A DNA stretch of 64,000 nt from Motilimonas sp. E26 (GCF_021278025.1 NZ_JAIBHJ010000014.1:53257-117256), one strand, 5' to 3'. Shown: positions 27,691 to 36,865, counted from the first letter of the stretch. Made by a program: numbers and translations. Notes: a model not told the origin generated them from the letters alone.

Positions 27691-28394
27691 CCGTGGCTAT
27701 CTATTGAAATTTGCACCGCATCGGGACGCCAATATTCAAACTCACAATCCATTAGCTCGCCATCTTGTTTATAATTCACTCGGCATATTTTCAGCACTTG
27801 CTGCCCCGCCGCTAAATTAAGCGCCTTAGCAACATGGCTAGGGGCGGCGCTGGGCACGACATCAAAGCGCGAACGCGTAGTCACATAATTGAATTTTTCT
27901 TGGTATAAATAAGTGAGCGAGCCCGTCAAGTCTTGCTCTAACACATCAGGAAATAATCGCGCAATTAAGCAGTTTTCCACAAACAATACCGCCCGACCAT
28001 CGATTGAGCGTAGTCGCTCAACAATATGGATCGGCGTTAACCTATCCACCTCTAGGGCTACCGCATATTGTTGCGACGCCATCACACTGCGTACTGATAG
28101 CAATTGGGTTTGCGCAATACGATTTTGCTGCTGGATCATTTGATGAAAATGACTACGCGAAAGCGGGTTGTATTGAATGCGAGGTGGCGAGACAAACCAG
28201 CCGCGGCGTTCTTCTCGATAAATAACCCCTTCCGTTTCAAGGGCGACTAAGGCGTCTTTCACTGTGATCCGGGTGGTTGAAAACAATTCGCTTAACGCTC
28301 GCTCCGAAGGCAATTTATGCTGAGCGGTTAATTCTCCGGCGGTAATTTGTTCACGTAAAGATCCCTTTATTTTACTCAGCTGAGTCACTGGCAT
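27687..28394 (-). CDS. GntR-family transcription regulator with UTRA domain
   Basis: A 235-residue repressor-type protein. The N-terminal winged helix reads LREQITAGELTAQHKLPSER through TTRITVKDALVALETEGVIY, and the C-terminal UTRA ligand-binding domain ends CRVNYKQDGELMDCEFEYWRPD. UTRA regulators of phosphonate or phosphate-ester uptake (PhnF/PhnR) have this architecture. I start at the ATG 28394; the frame continues 40 codons upstream without support. It faces the importer operon across about 260 bp and is expected to control it, with the transported compound or a derivative as effector. Confidence 0.88.
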   Translation of the reverse strand: MPVTQLSKIKGSLREQITAGELTAQHKLPSERALSELFSTTRITVKDALVALETEGVIYREERRGWFVSPPRIQYNPLSRSHFHQMIQQQNRIAQTQLLSVRSVMASQQYAVALEVDRLTPIHIVERLRSIDGRAVLFVENCLIARLFPDVLEQDLTGSLTYLYQEKFNYVTTRSRFDVVPSAAPSHVAKALNLAAGQQVLKICRVNYKQDGELMDCEFEYWRPDAVQISIDSHG

Positions 28395-28444
28395 GGAATC
28401 TGTCTTCTCACTCCGAGAGTAAGAAACATTTATCGAAGTCACGT

Positions 28445-28458
28445 TTGGTCTATTCCAA
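28445..28458. promoter_or_regulatory. Candidate operator for the UTRA regulator
   Basis: TTGGTCTATTCCAA is an inverted repeat (TTGG, six-base centre, CCAA) between the regulator and the importer gene. It resembles TGGTATAGACCA-type sites described for PhnF. A half-site TGGTCT recurs at 28515. The match is suggestive only. Confidence 0.4.
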
Positions 28459-28656
28459 TCTAACAAACAAAAATGACAACCTAACTCACTAAGATAACAA
28501 ATTAATGACAACAATGGTCTTTGTAAACAACCACACTAGCGCAATAAAAATGACATAAAAAAACACCCTAACTGTCAACTTTATTACACCAAATTTTCAT
28601 ATTGGATGCTTAGCATAACTTTCGAACTCACTGACCTAGTCCAGAAGGATGTAACA

Positions 28657-29712
28657 ATGAAAACCTTGCTAACGGGCGCCACCCTATTGGCGGCCACTTT
28701 ATCTACATCGGTATTCGCTGACAGTAATACTAAAATTGAAGCGTTAATCAAAGCAGCACAACAAGAAGGGCAACTTTACAGCGTTGGTATGCCTGACAGC
28801 TGGGCGAACTGGAAAGACACTTGGCGCGATCTTGAAGTGATGCACGCAATTAAGCATCAAGATACGGATATGAGCTCTGCGCAAGAAATTGCCAAATTCG
28901 AAGCCGAAAAAAATAATGCTACGGCAGATATCGGTGATGTAGGCTTTGCATTTGCTCGCGTCGCAGTGAAAAAAGGCGTCACCCAAGCTTACAAGCCTAG
29001 TACTTGGGACGACATTCCTGATTGGGCTAAAGACCAAGATGGCCATTGGGCACTGGCTTACACTGGCACCATCTCTTTCATCACTAATAATAATTTAGTC
29101 GAAAAAGCGCCAACCACTTGGAACGACTTACTAACTGGTAAGTACAAAATCAGTATTGGTGATGTTGGCGTTGCTGCGCAAGCTAATAATGCAGTATTAG
29201 CGGCTGCTTTTGCTAATGGCGGTGACGAAACGAACCTTGATCCTGCTATCGAATTTTTTGCCAAGCTAGCCAAGCAAGGTCGCTTATCTTACACCGACCC
29301 AAGTATTGCTAACTTAGAAAAAGGCGAAGTAGAAGTGGCGGTATTATGGGACTTTAATGCCCTAAACTACCGCGACCAAATTGACCGCAGCCGCTTTAGC
29401 GTGACCATCCCACAAGATGGCTCAGTGATCTCTGGTTACACCACTATCATCAATAAATACGCGAAAAATCCAAATGCAGCGAAGCTTGCGCGCGAATACA
29501 TTTTCAGCGACCAAGGTCAAATTAACCTCGCTCAAGGTTACGCTCGCCCAATCCGCAACAATGTCACCTTACCGAAAGAAATCCAAGACAAATTAATTGC
29601 CAGCAATCAATACACCAATGTCCACCCGGTATCTGATTTCAGCGCATGGGAAAAGTCAGCGCGTAAACTGCCACGTCAATGGCAAGAAAGCGTGTTGATC
29701 CACCAGCAATAA
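28657..29712 (+). CDS. ABC importer periplasmic binding protein (2-aminoethylphosphonate/iron type)
   Basis: A 351-residue periplasmic solute-binding protein with a Sec signal ending at VFA before DSNTK. The mature protein begins KIEALIKAAQQEGQLYSVG and contains the NNLVEKAPTTWNDLLTGKY hinge region typical of the family that binds Fe3+, thiamine, putrescine or 2-aminoethylphosphonate. The phosphatase and HAD hydrolase in the operon favour a phosphorus compound, which is inference. The ATG at 28657 has AGAAGGA seven bases upstream; a start 17 codons earlier is rejected. Confidence 0.88.
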   Translation: MKTLLTGATLLAATLSTSVFADSNTKIEALIKAAQQEGQLYSVGMPDSWANWKDTWRDLEVMHAIKHQDTDMSSAQEIAKFEAEKNNATADIGDVGFAFARVAVKKGVTQAYKPSTWDDIPDWAKDQDGHWALAYTGTISFITNNNLVEKAPTTWNDLLTGKYKISIGDVGVAAQANNAVLAAAFANGGDETNLDPAIEFFAKLAKQGRLSYTDPSIANLEKGEVEVAVLWDFNALNYRDQIDRSRFSVTIPQDGSVISGYTTIINKYAKNPNAAKLAREYIFSDQGQINLAQGYARPIRNNVTLPKEIQDKLIASNQYTNVHPVSDFSAWEKSARKLPRQWQESVLIHQQ

Positions 29713-29784
29713 GGTGACCATCACCTAATGCTAGGCTGCGCAGCTCAATCAGCTCGCAGCCAATTTTTTGTTTTTACACATTCA

Positions 29785-30085
29785 TCATCAGTCACATCGC
29801 CCGCATTAGAAATGCAATTATGAATAACAATATGAACAATAATATTAGCAATAAAGTGATCTTAGTCGTGCTTGATGGACTCAATTACCAAGTCGCTCAT
29901 GATTGTATTATTGGCTATTTAAACGGCTTAATTGAATTTGTCATCAGTCACATCATCAGCAGTAGAAAGCAATTATGAACAACAAGATGAACAATAAAGT
30001 GATCTTAGTGGTGCTTGATGGACTCAATTACCAAGTCGCTCATGATTGCATGGGTTATTTGAATGGCTTAATTGAGCAACAGCGC
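29785..30085 (+). repeat. Partial tandem duplication of the phosphatase gene 5' end
   Basis: Two direct copies of about 150 bp run from 29785 and from 29941. They share the upstream stretch TCATCAGTCACATC, the start codon region and the first 30 or so codons (GTGATCTTAGT, CTCAATTACCAAGTCGCTCA). The offset is 156 bp at the left end and 143 bp at the right, so small indels have accumulated, and many positions have diverged. Only the second copy continues into the full gene. Confidence 0.93.
29820..29978 (+). pseudogene. Truncated duplicate of the phosphatase N-terminus (52 codons)
   Basis: The first copy of the duplication is an open frame of 52 residues: MNNNMNNNISNKVILVVLDG, then the same metal-site start and NYQVAHD helix as the full enzyme. 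It runs into the duplicated leader and ends in TGA at 29976-29978. That stop overlaps the ATG of the complete gene (29975) as ATGA. It cannot be an enzyme, but it could act as a translated leader that couples ribosomes to the real start. It may also be simple debris. Confidence 0.8.
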
Positions 30086-30796
30086 GCTAGTCTATCACCC
30101 ATTCAAAGTGAATTGCCGTCACTCTCACGGCCACTATATGAATGCTTATTAACTGGGGTGCGCCCCATTGACAGCGGCATTGTCAGCAATAATATCGTTC
30201 GACGCTCTAAACACGACTCCATATTCAGTTTGGCTAAAAACCAAGGCCTGAGCACTGCCGCAGCGGCCTATCATTGGGTCAGTGAGTTATACAATCGCGC
30301 ACCTTATCAAGCCGTTCGCGATCGCTTTACCCAAGACGAAACTCTCAATATCCAACACGGCTGCTTTTACCAATGGGATCATTACCCTGATGAAGCGGTA
30401 TTTTTAGATGCCGAACAGTTACGCCTTAGCCATCAGCCAAACTTTTTGTTGATCCACCCGATGAATATCGACGATGCCGGCCACAAATTTGGTTTAGACT
30501 CGTCGCAATATCGCAACAGTGCACGCCATGCCGATGTACTGTTGTCGCACTTTATTGATCTTTGGCTAGCAGATGGCTATCAAGTACTGGTTACCAGTGA
30601 TCACGGCATGAACAATGACCGCAGCCACGGCGGAACACTCCCCGAAGAGCGCGAAGTGCCCTTATTTATGATCGGCTCAGCATTTGCTCACCACGGCGCA
30701 CATATCAAGCAAACCGATATTTGCGGTTTATGCTGCGAGTTACTCGGCCTTGACCATCAAAAACCTTACCCAAAAGAGAGCTTGCGTTATGACTAG
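29975..30796 (+). CDS. Alkaline phosphatase-superfamily hydrolase (type I phosphodiesterase-like)
   Basis: A 273-residue soluble hydrolase with no signal peptide. Metal ligands are visible: Asp15 in VVLDGLNYQ, the nucleophile region ELPSLSRPLYECLLTG, DDAGHKFG, TSDHGMN near residue 208 and SHGGT. The family includes nucleotide pyrophosphatases and phosphonoacetate hydrolase. The cytosolic location beside an importer suggests cleavage of an imported phosphonate or phosphodiester. It ends eight bases inside the next permease gene. Confidence 0.88.
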   Translation: MNNKMNNKVILVVLDGLNYQVAHDCMGYLNGLIEQQRASLSPIQSELPSLSRPLYECLLTGVRPIDSGIVSNNIVRRSKHDSIFSLAKNQGLSTAAAAYHWVSELYNRAPYQAVRDRFTQDETLNIQHGCFYQWDHYPDEAVFLDAEQLRLSHQPNFLLIHPMNIDDAGHKFGLDSSQYRNSARHADVLLSHFIDLWLADGYQVLVTSDHGMNNDRSHGGTLPEEREVPLFMIGSAFAHHGAHIKQTDICGLCCELLGLDHQKPYPKESLRYD

Positions 30797-31676
30797 CAGC
30801 GTCATTAATACTCAACCCCGATTACGCCAACAAACTAAAGTTAAATGGCTTAAGCTACTCAAACCCGGCTTATGTTTACTGCCTTTTGCGGTGTTCTTTT
30901 ACCTATTCCAACTTGCCCCTATGTTGTGGGTGGTGGTGAACAGCTTTTTAGTAGAGCAAAGTTGGTCGCTGGATCATTACCACGAAATCTTTAATTCATC
31001 TTTTATTCAACAAGGCTTTCGCAACAGTTTGTGGTTAGCGACATGGTCGAGCGTAATTGGCCTAGCCATCGCTGTGTTACTGGTGTCGTCACTGCGCCGA
31101 ATCAACAGCAAAATACGCGATGGCGTGATCGCCTTTACCAATATGAGTAGTAACTTTGCCGGCGTGCCACTGGCCTTCGCCTTTATCATTATTCTGGGAG
31201 TCAATGGCGCATTGACTCTGTTATTAAAACAATATGGCTTGATTGATAGCTTTAACCTGTATGGACAATGGGGCCTGCTGGCCATGTATGTGTATTTTCA
31301 AATACCACTGGCAGTGCTACTGCTATACCCCGCATTTGATGCCCTAAAGGACGATTGGCAAGACGCCGCCGCATTACTTGGCGCAAGCAGCTGGCAATAT
31401 TGGCGCCGCATCGCGCTACCGGTGCTGTCTCCTGCTTTGCTAGGTACCTTGATCATATTAATTGCTAACGCCATTGGCGCTTATGCCAGTGTTTACGCGC
31501 TAACATCAGGTAATTACAACGTGGTCACCGTGCGCATCGCCAGCTTGGTATCAGGTGATTTATTTCTTGAGCCGAATTTAGCTGCCGCCATATCCGTGGT
31601 ACTGATGTTAATCCTCGCCTTCATTACCCTTATTAACCAATGGTTAATCGCAAGGAGCTACCATGCCAAAAGCTAA
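30789..31676 (+). CDS. ABC importer permease, first subunit
   Basis: Inner-membrane permease of 295 residues with about six transmembrane helices and the EAA loop near DAAALLGASSWQYWRRIALP, which contacts the ATPase. A basic N-terminal tail precedes the first helix. The ATG at 30789 overlaps the phosphatase stop by eight bases, and its end overlaps the second permease by 14 bases. It pairs with the gene at 31663 to form the channel. Confidence 0.9.
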   Translation: MTSSVINTQPRLRQQTKVKWLKLLKPGLCLLPFAVFFYLFQLAPMLWVVVNSFLVEQSWSLDHYHEIFNSSFIQQGFRNSLWLATWSSVIGLAIAVLLVSSLRRINSKIRDGVIAFTNMSSNFAGVPLAFAFIIILGVNGALTLLLKQYGLIDSFNLYGQWGLLAMYVYFQIPLAVLLLYPAFDALKDDWQDAAALLGASSWQYWRRIALPVLSPALLGTLIILIANAIGAYASVYALTSGNYNVVTVRIASLVSGDLFLEPNLAAAISVVLMLILAFITLINQWLIARSYHAKS

Positions 31677-32478
31677 CGTTAATTCTAATCACAGTGCTAT
31701 TTGGCATAAAACCGTGGTTTATGGCATCGTCTCGGTGATGTTACTGCCTATCTTGGCTACCTTAGTCTATTCCCTTTCATCAAGCTGGGGCGCGACAATT
31801 TTACCTGATGGTTTCACCCTTGACTGGTATGGCCAATTACTCAGTGATCCACGCTTTTTAGCCGCGTTTGGTCGCTCACTATTAATTTGCAGTGCCTCAC
31901 TCGCGCTCAGTGCTATTTTGGTGATCCCAGCCATTTTTGTCGTGTTTTACTACTTTCCTAAACTCGACAAACTCATGAACCTGCTCATTTTGCTGCCCTT
32001 TGCTGTGCCGCCAGTGGTGTCGTCAGTGGGGTTATTACAACTATATGCCGACAGCGCTTGGCCGATTGTCGGCACGCCTTGGATCTTAATTGGCACTTAC
32101 TTCACGATTGCCCTGCCCTTTATGTATCGCGCGATAGCCAATAGCTTTAGTGCTATTCATTTAAACGATTTAATGGACGCGGCTCACTTACTGGGTGCCA
32201 GCACATTTCAGGCATTTTGGTTGATCGTACTGCCGAACCTTAAAAAAGGCTTATTGGCTTCGCTGTTTTTGTCCTTCTCTTTTTTACTCGGCGAGTTTGT
32301 GTTTGCCAACCTACTAGTAGGCACGCGCTATGAAACCTTACAAATTTACTTATACAACATGCGTCAAACCAGTGGTCACTTTACTTCTGCGTTAGTCATG
32401 ACCTATTTCTTGTTTGTATTTCTTCTCACTTGGTTGGCCAGTCGATTCAGCGCCAAACCAGCCGCCATTTCAGAATGA
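31663..32478 (+). CDS. ABC importer permease, second subunit
   Basis: A 271-residue permease with six predicted membrane helices and the EAA-type loop LMDAAHLLGASTFQAFWLIVLP. It overlaps the preceding permease gene and is followed 10 bp later by the ATPase gene. It forms the transmembrane pore with the first permease. The substrate is not evident from its sequence. Confidence 0.9.
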   Translation: MPKANVNSNHSAIWHKTVVYGIVSVMLLPILATLVYSLSSSWGATILPDGFTLDWYGQLLSDPRFLAAFGRSLLICSASLALSAILVIPAIFVVFYYFPKLDKLMNLLILLPFAVPPVVSSVGLLQLYADSAWPIVGTPWILIGTYFTIALPFMYRAIANSFSAIHLNDLMDAAHLLGASTFQAFWLIVLPNLKKGLLASLFLSFSFLLGEFVFANLLVGTRYETLQIYLYNMRQTSGHFTSALVMTYFLFVFLLTWLASRFSAKPAAISE

Positions 32479-32488
32479 GCCTAATACT

Positions 32489-33508
32489 ATGAGCTACGTA
32501 AACGTTACCCAACTCACCAAACGCTTTGCTGACAATACCGTATTTAACGATATCCATTTCACTGTCGAGCAAGGCGAGTTTGTTACCCTACTAGGCCCCA
32601 GTGGCTGTGGTAAATCCACCTTGCTGCGCAGCTTGGCCGGGCTAAATCCGGTTGACGGCGGCGAAATTTGGGTGAATGGTGAAAACATTACTCATCATTC
32701 GCCGCAACAGCGTGGCATTGGCATGGTGTTTCAGTCTTATGCCTTGTTTCCCAATATGACCACCGCCGAAAACATTGCTTTTGGCTTGAAAATGAAAGGC
32801 ATGGGGCAGCAAGAAATACAAACCCAAGTGCAGCAGGTTATTGAGTTAGTGGCATTAAAAGGCAAAGAAAAACACTACCCACACCAACTTTCCGGTGGCC
32901 AGCGCCAGCGTGTTGCCTTAGCGCGCGCCTTAGTGGTTAAACCACGTATTTTATTACTTGATGAGCCATTATCAGCACTCGACGCGAAAATTCGTAAGCA
33001 TTTACGCCAACAAATTAGAGACATTCAAACCGAGCTCAACCTCACCACAATATTTGTCACTCACGATCAAGAAGAAGCGATGATCCTATCGGACCGGATC
33101 TTTTTGATGAATCAAGGGAAAATTGTGCAACAAGGCTCACCAGAGCAAATCTACACGCAACCTGCTAATGAGTTTGTCGCGCAATTTATGGGTAACACTA
33201 ATCTAGTGTCAGCCAGTGCGGCTAAGCAATTGTTCAATTTAGACACGCCTCATAAGGTCGCCATTCGCCCAGAATCCATTTACGTGAAAGAAGCCGGTCG
33301 CCACTACGAGCCCCATATCTCTTCACCACAACTTGGGGTGATCAAGCAGCATCAATTACTGGGTAATGTTATTCGTTATCAAGTTGAAGTACACGATTGT
33401 GAGTTGTCAGTCGACTTACTCAATCGATCTTCAGAGCGATTGCTCGCCAACGGCAGTCAACTTGAGCTACTGTTTAACCTTAATGAAATTCAACCAGTGA
33501 GCGCCTAA
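32489..33508 (+). CDS. ABC importer ATP-binding subunit
   Basis: A 339-residue ATPase with Walker A GPSGCGKST, Q-loop VFQSYALFPNMT, signature LSGGQRQRVALARAL, Walker B LLLDEPLSALD and switch histidine FVTHDQEEA. A TOBE-like domain occupies the last 100 residues. The order with the two permeases and binding protein is that of a complete importer. The ATG at 32489 lies just after the permease stop; a start 25 codons earlier inside the permease gene is rejected. Confidence 0.93.
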   Translation: MSYVNVTQLTKRFADNTVFNDIHFTVEQGEFVTLLGPSGCGKSTLLRSLAGLNPVDGGEIWVNGENITHHSPQQRGIGMVFQSYALFPNMTTAENIAFGLKMKGMGQQEIQTQVQQVIELVALKGKEKHYPHQLSGGQRQRVALARALVVKPRILLLDEPLSALDAKIRKHLRQQIRDIQTELNLTTIFVTHDQEEAMILSDRIFLMNQGKIVQQGSPEQIYTQPANEFVAQFMGNTNLVSASAAKQLFNLDTPHKVAIRPESIYVKEAGRHYEPHISSPQLGVIKQHQLLGNVIRYQVEVHDCELSVDLLNRSSERLLANGSQLELLFNLNEIQPVSA

Positions 33509-33509
33509 A

Positions 33510-34175
33510 ATGACTCAGCCACTCTATGTATTTGATTTAGACGACACCTTAATCAATGGTGACTGCGCCATGATTTGGAGTGAGTTTTTGGCCGATAACG
33601 GCATTGCTACTGATCCCGACTTTGTCGCCAACGATCGCGCCCTGATGAGTCAATACGCTAATGGCACGCTTGATATGGCGCAATACCTTGAATTTGTCAT
33701 GGTGCCATTAAAAGATGTGCCCGTGGCGCAAGTTCATCAGCTTGCCGAGCGCTGTGTACAGGAAAGGGTGCTGCCTAAGCTCTACCCCGAGGCTCAGCGT
33801 CTGATTGAAAATTTACACCGCGATAATATCGCCACCTTAATTATTTCCGCCTCGGTCGATTTTATCGTGCAGGCGGTGGCACAAGAAATTGGTATCTCTC
33901 AAGCCATAGGTATTGAACTAAAAGTGGTCAATCAAAGGTATACCCACGAAATTCAAGGAATCCCCAGTTTCAGAGAAGGCAAAGTGACACGCATCAAAGA
34001 ATGGCTAGCCAACAGGCCGGAACACCATGGCGAAGTGCATTTCTTTACCGACTCGATTAATGATTTACCCTTGTGTGAATACGCTGATCAAACCTATTTA
34101 GTCAACCCTTGCCAACAACTAACCGAGCATGCCCGGCGCACGCAATGGCCAATTTTAAATTGGGGAAACATTTAA
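33510..34175 (+). CDS. HAD-IB family phosphatase (SerB-like)
   Basis: A 221-residue HAD hydrolase with motif I FDLDDTLINGD, motif II IISASVDF and motif IV FFTDSINDLPL. A helical C1 cap lies between motifs I and II. This subfamily includes phosphoserine and phosphorylcholine phosphatases. It begins one base after the ATPase stop and ends the importer operon, so it probably dephosphorylates the imported compound or a product of the upstream hydrolase. The exact substrate is unknown. Confidence 0.87.
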   Translation: MTQPLYVFDLDDTLINGDCAMIWSEFLADNGIATDPDFVANDRALMSQYANGTLDMAQYLEFVMVPLKDVPVAQVHQLAERCVQERVLPKLYPEAQRLIENLHRDNIATLIISASVDFIVQAVAQEIGISQAIGIELKVVNQRYTHEIQGIPSFREGKVTRIKEWLANRPEHHGEVHFFTDSINDLPLCEYADQTYLVNPCQQLTEHARRTQWPILNWGNI

Positions 34176-34230
34176 ATCCTCTTAGTAAAACGCAACTTAG
34201 GGAGGTCACTCCCGCCCAGACAAATAAGTA

Positions 34231-34258
34231 AAAACCGCCTATGACTCAGGCGGTTTTT
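34231..34258 (+). terminator. Intrinsic terminator of the importer operon
   Basis: Arms AAAACCGCCT and AGGCGGTTTT around ATGACTC, followed by a T. It is preceded at about 34200-34213 by a smaller hairpin GGGAG-GTCA-CTCCC. Confidence 0.88.
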
Positions 34259-35226
34259 GACTCAAAAAGAACGGGTTTGGGAATTATTCTGCCTTTAAGG
34301 CAAATCGATATTGGTCATATAGCTTTTTATCTACTTAATCAGAGCTTCGAGTTGAGCCTTTGGCGTACCACACAAATAGCTCTCCAGATATGACACTACT
34401 GCGCTCTTGCGCTGGACTGCAGTTATCTTTCCATTGCTGCAGACTAGTGAAGGAAGCAGGTGCAGCAGTCAAGGTGAATTCAGGGCATACATAAACTGCA
34501 TACCAGGCTCAAAACCAACCGACCCTGTATCACTATCTCAAGTGTCATAGCCTAAGCCACCAATATCGACTTAAATTATGCCAATATTTTGCTACCGTTC
34601 GGCTCTTAAGCAAGGTGCTTTTAATAAAAATCGCCTTCATTACGACCACCGAAAGCACAACAATAATTCGATTTAACCTATAGAGCACAGCAGCATAATT
34701 ATTTAACAAAGACGACTAGACGCAGGACATTGAGTTAATTTTAGAGCGTTACATCTGTTTACTTAACAACTCGCATTCTGACTAGAGCTCGCAGGAAAAT
34801 GTCTTAAACCAATTGAATAGAGATCACAAAGAGAATAATAATTTATAAAAGTAATTGTCAGCAAAACCACCTAATCCGGCATTATATTTTCCGGTTAAGC
34901 GACAAAAAAATTCTTACTACCAACAAAATTTAGATTAAATATCATATTCTTAATTAGTAACCACTTACCAACTCTTTAACCACGACTAGGGGCTATTACC
35001 CCGCCAATGCCAGCTTGATCCTGATCATTCAAGCTATCATTTATTCTAATAATATTTGTGTTCCACCCCATATGCTTTGTAAATTGACTTACAAAGAAAG
35101 GGTTTATCACTATATTTACCTTTCAAAAACAATCATAACTAGATAATTATTCATTTTAAGCAATCACCTATAATATTTTTACAAATATCAATAATTGCTT
35201 AAAAACCTAAGCATATGGAGATAATC
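34259..35226. other. Gene-poor stretch before oppA
   Basis: About 970 bp with no convincing intact gene. The left third contains a probable gene remnant on the minus strand (separate entry). The rest is AT-rich and free of long frames. Minor structure includes a GGGG-CTATTA-CCCC hairpin near 34989-35002 just before an AGCTTGA/TTCAAGCT imperfect inverted repeat. The last 100 bp must hold the oppA promoter, but I could not single out a good hexamer pair. Confidence 0.6.
34335..34575 (-). pseudogene. Probable decayed gene fragment
   Basis: Reading the minus strand, two frames give protein-like segments: DSDTGSVGFEPGMQFMYALN and then, after a frame change, FTLTAAPASFTSLQQWKDNC continuing to a stop at 34335. 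An in-frame TGA and the frameshift break continuity. The composition is protein-like, but I do not recognise the family. It may be the end of a lost gene. Confidence 0.4.
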
Positions 35227-36846
35227 ATGAAACGGAAACAGTCCCTCATCGCATTTTCAGTGATAACAGCATTCGCCTTAAGCTCTCAAGTACTCGCAGC
35301 CGATGTACCAGCAGGAACTGAACTCGCAGCCGTACAAGAACTGGTAAAAGGCAATGGCGCAGAAGTCGCGACTCTTGATCCACATAAAGCAGAAGGTGTG
35401 CCTGAGGCTAACGTGTTACGTGATTTATTTGAAGGCTTAGTCACTTCAGGCCCTAATGGTGAAACCCTGCCCGCCGCTGCTGAAAGTTGGGAAACAGCAG
35501 ATAATAAAACGTACATTTTCCACATGCGCCAAGGCGCAAAATGGTCAAATGGAGACCCAGTAACCGCACACGATTTTGAATATGCGTTTAAGCGCGCTGT
35601 TAATCCAGCAACCGCTTCACCCTATTCTTGGTATTTCGAAAAAGCCACCATTAAAAATGCCAAAGCTATCATCGCGGGCACCCAAGCAGCAGAGCAGCTT
35701 GGGGTTAAGGCAAAAGATGATAACACCTTGATTATTGAACTAGACAAGCCTTTGCCATACTTTGTTTCTATGCTTTACCACACTTCTACCAACCCAGTAC
35801 ACAAGGCAAGTGTAGAAAAGTTAGGCGATAAGTGGACCCGTCCAGGTAATATGGTCAGTAATGGCGCTTACAAACTCGATACTTGGACCGTGAACGAGCG
35901 TATTGTCTTGTCACGTAATGAACAATATTGGGACAATGCCAACACCGTAATCAACAAGGTAAGCTACCTACCGCTACAATCACAAAACGCGGAAATGAAT
36001 CGCTTTTTAGCTGATGAAATTCACATGACTTACGAAATGCCGATAGAGCACTTCAAGCGTCTGAAAAAAGAATACCCTGAGTCAATTCGAGTAACAGGCT
36101 ATGTAGGCACCTATTACTACCAGTTTAACACCAAGCAAAAGCCGTTTGATGATGTTCGCGTGCGCACCGCACTGTCTTACACCATTAACCGCGAAGCCAT
36201 CGCCAACTTTGTGTTAGGTCAAGGGCAAACACCTGCGTATTCGTTTACCCCTAAAATAGTCGATGGCTTTGAGCCAGCACCACAAGAATGGGCTGGGTTA
36301 AGCCAAAAGGAGCGTGATGCTAAAGCGAAAGCATTATTAGCCGAAGCCGGATACAACAAGGATAATCCGCTGAAGTTCTCACTGCTCTACAACACCAGTG
36401 AGAACCACAAGAAAGTCGCTATTGCAGTGTCATCAATGTGGAAAAAAGGCCTCGGCGTTGAAGCCAAACTTGAAAATCAAGAGTGGAAAACCTACCTCGA
36501 TTCAAAAAAACAAGGTAATTTCAGCGTTGCTCGTGCCGGTTGGATTGCCGATTACAATGAAGCCTCGTCAATGTTGAGTTTGCTGGAAAGTGACAACGGC
36601 AATAACGACGGTAAATACAATAGTCCAGCCTACGACAAGTTAATGGCAAACAGCCGTATTACCACCGATCCTGTTGAGCGTGCTAATTACTACCAGCAAG
36701 CTGAAACTATCTTAAGTAAAGACATGCCAGTGGCGCCTATCTACCAGTATGTTACCGCCCGTTTAGTCAAACCTTACTTAGGCGGTTACCCAAACAACCC
36801 ACTGGATAACCTGTACAGCAAAGATATGTACCTAATCAAACAATAA
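35227..36846 (+). CDS. oppA: Oligopeptide ABC importer binding protein
   Basis: A 539-residue family-5 solute-binding protein with a Sec signal ending LA before ADVPAGTELA. Family features are EVATLDPHKAEGVPEANVLRD, NGDPVTAHDFEYAFKRAVNP, FDDVRVRTALSYTINREAI and the C-terminal PVAPIYQY. It captures short peptides in the periplasm for OppBCDF. The ATG at 35227 has GGAGAT upstream; an ATG four codons earlier overlaps that site. A terminator hairpin before oppB should make this subunit more abundant than the rest. Confidence 0.93.
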   Translation: MKRKQSLIAFSVITAFALSSQVLAADVPAGTELAAVQELVKGNGAEVATLDPHKAEGVPEANVLRDLFEGLVTSGPNGETLPAAAESWETADNKTYIFHMRQGAKWSNGDPVTAHDFEYAFKRAVNPATASPYSWYFEKATIKNAKAIIAGTQAAEQLGVKAKDDNTLIIELDKPLPYFVSMLYHTSTNPVHKASVEKLGDKWTRPGNMVSNGAYKLDTWTVNERIVLSRNEQYWDNANTVINKVSYLPLQSQNAEMNRFLADEIHMTYEMPIEHFKRLKKEYPESIRVTGYVGTYYYQFNTKQKPFDDVRVRTALSYTINREAIANFVLGQGQTPAYSFTPKIVDGFEPAPQEWAGLSQKERDAKAKALLAEAGYNKDNPLKFSLLYNTSENHKKVAIAVSSMWKKGLGVEAKLENQEWKTYLDSKKQGNFSVARAGWIADYNEASSMLSLLESDNGNNDGKYNSPAYDKLMANSRITTDPVERANYYQQAETILSKDMPVAPIYQYVTARLVKPYLGGYPNNPLDNLYSKDMYLIKQ

Positions 36847-36865
36847 CCATTAACTCCTATGGAAC

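Noticed and set aside
29975..30796. Naming this gene phnA (phosphonoacetate hydrolase)
   Set aside because: The fold matches, but so do other phosphodiesterases; nothing in the visible motifs fixes the substrate.
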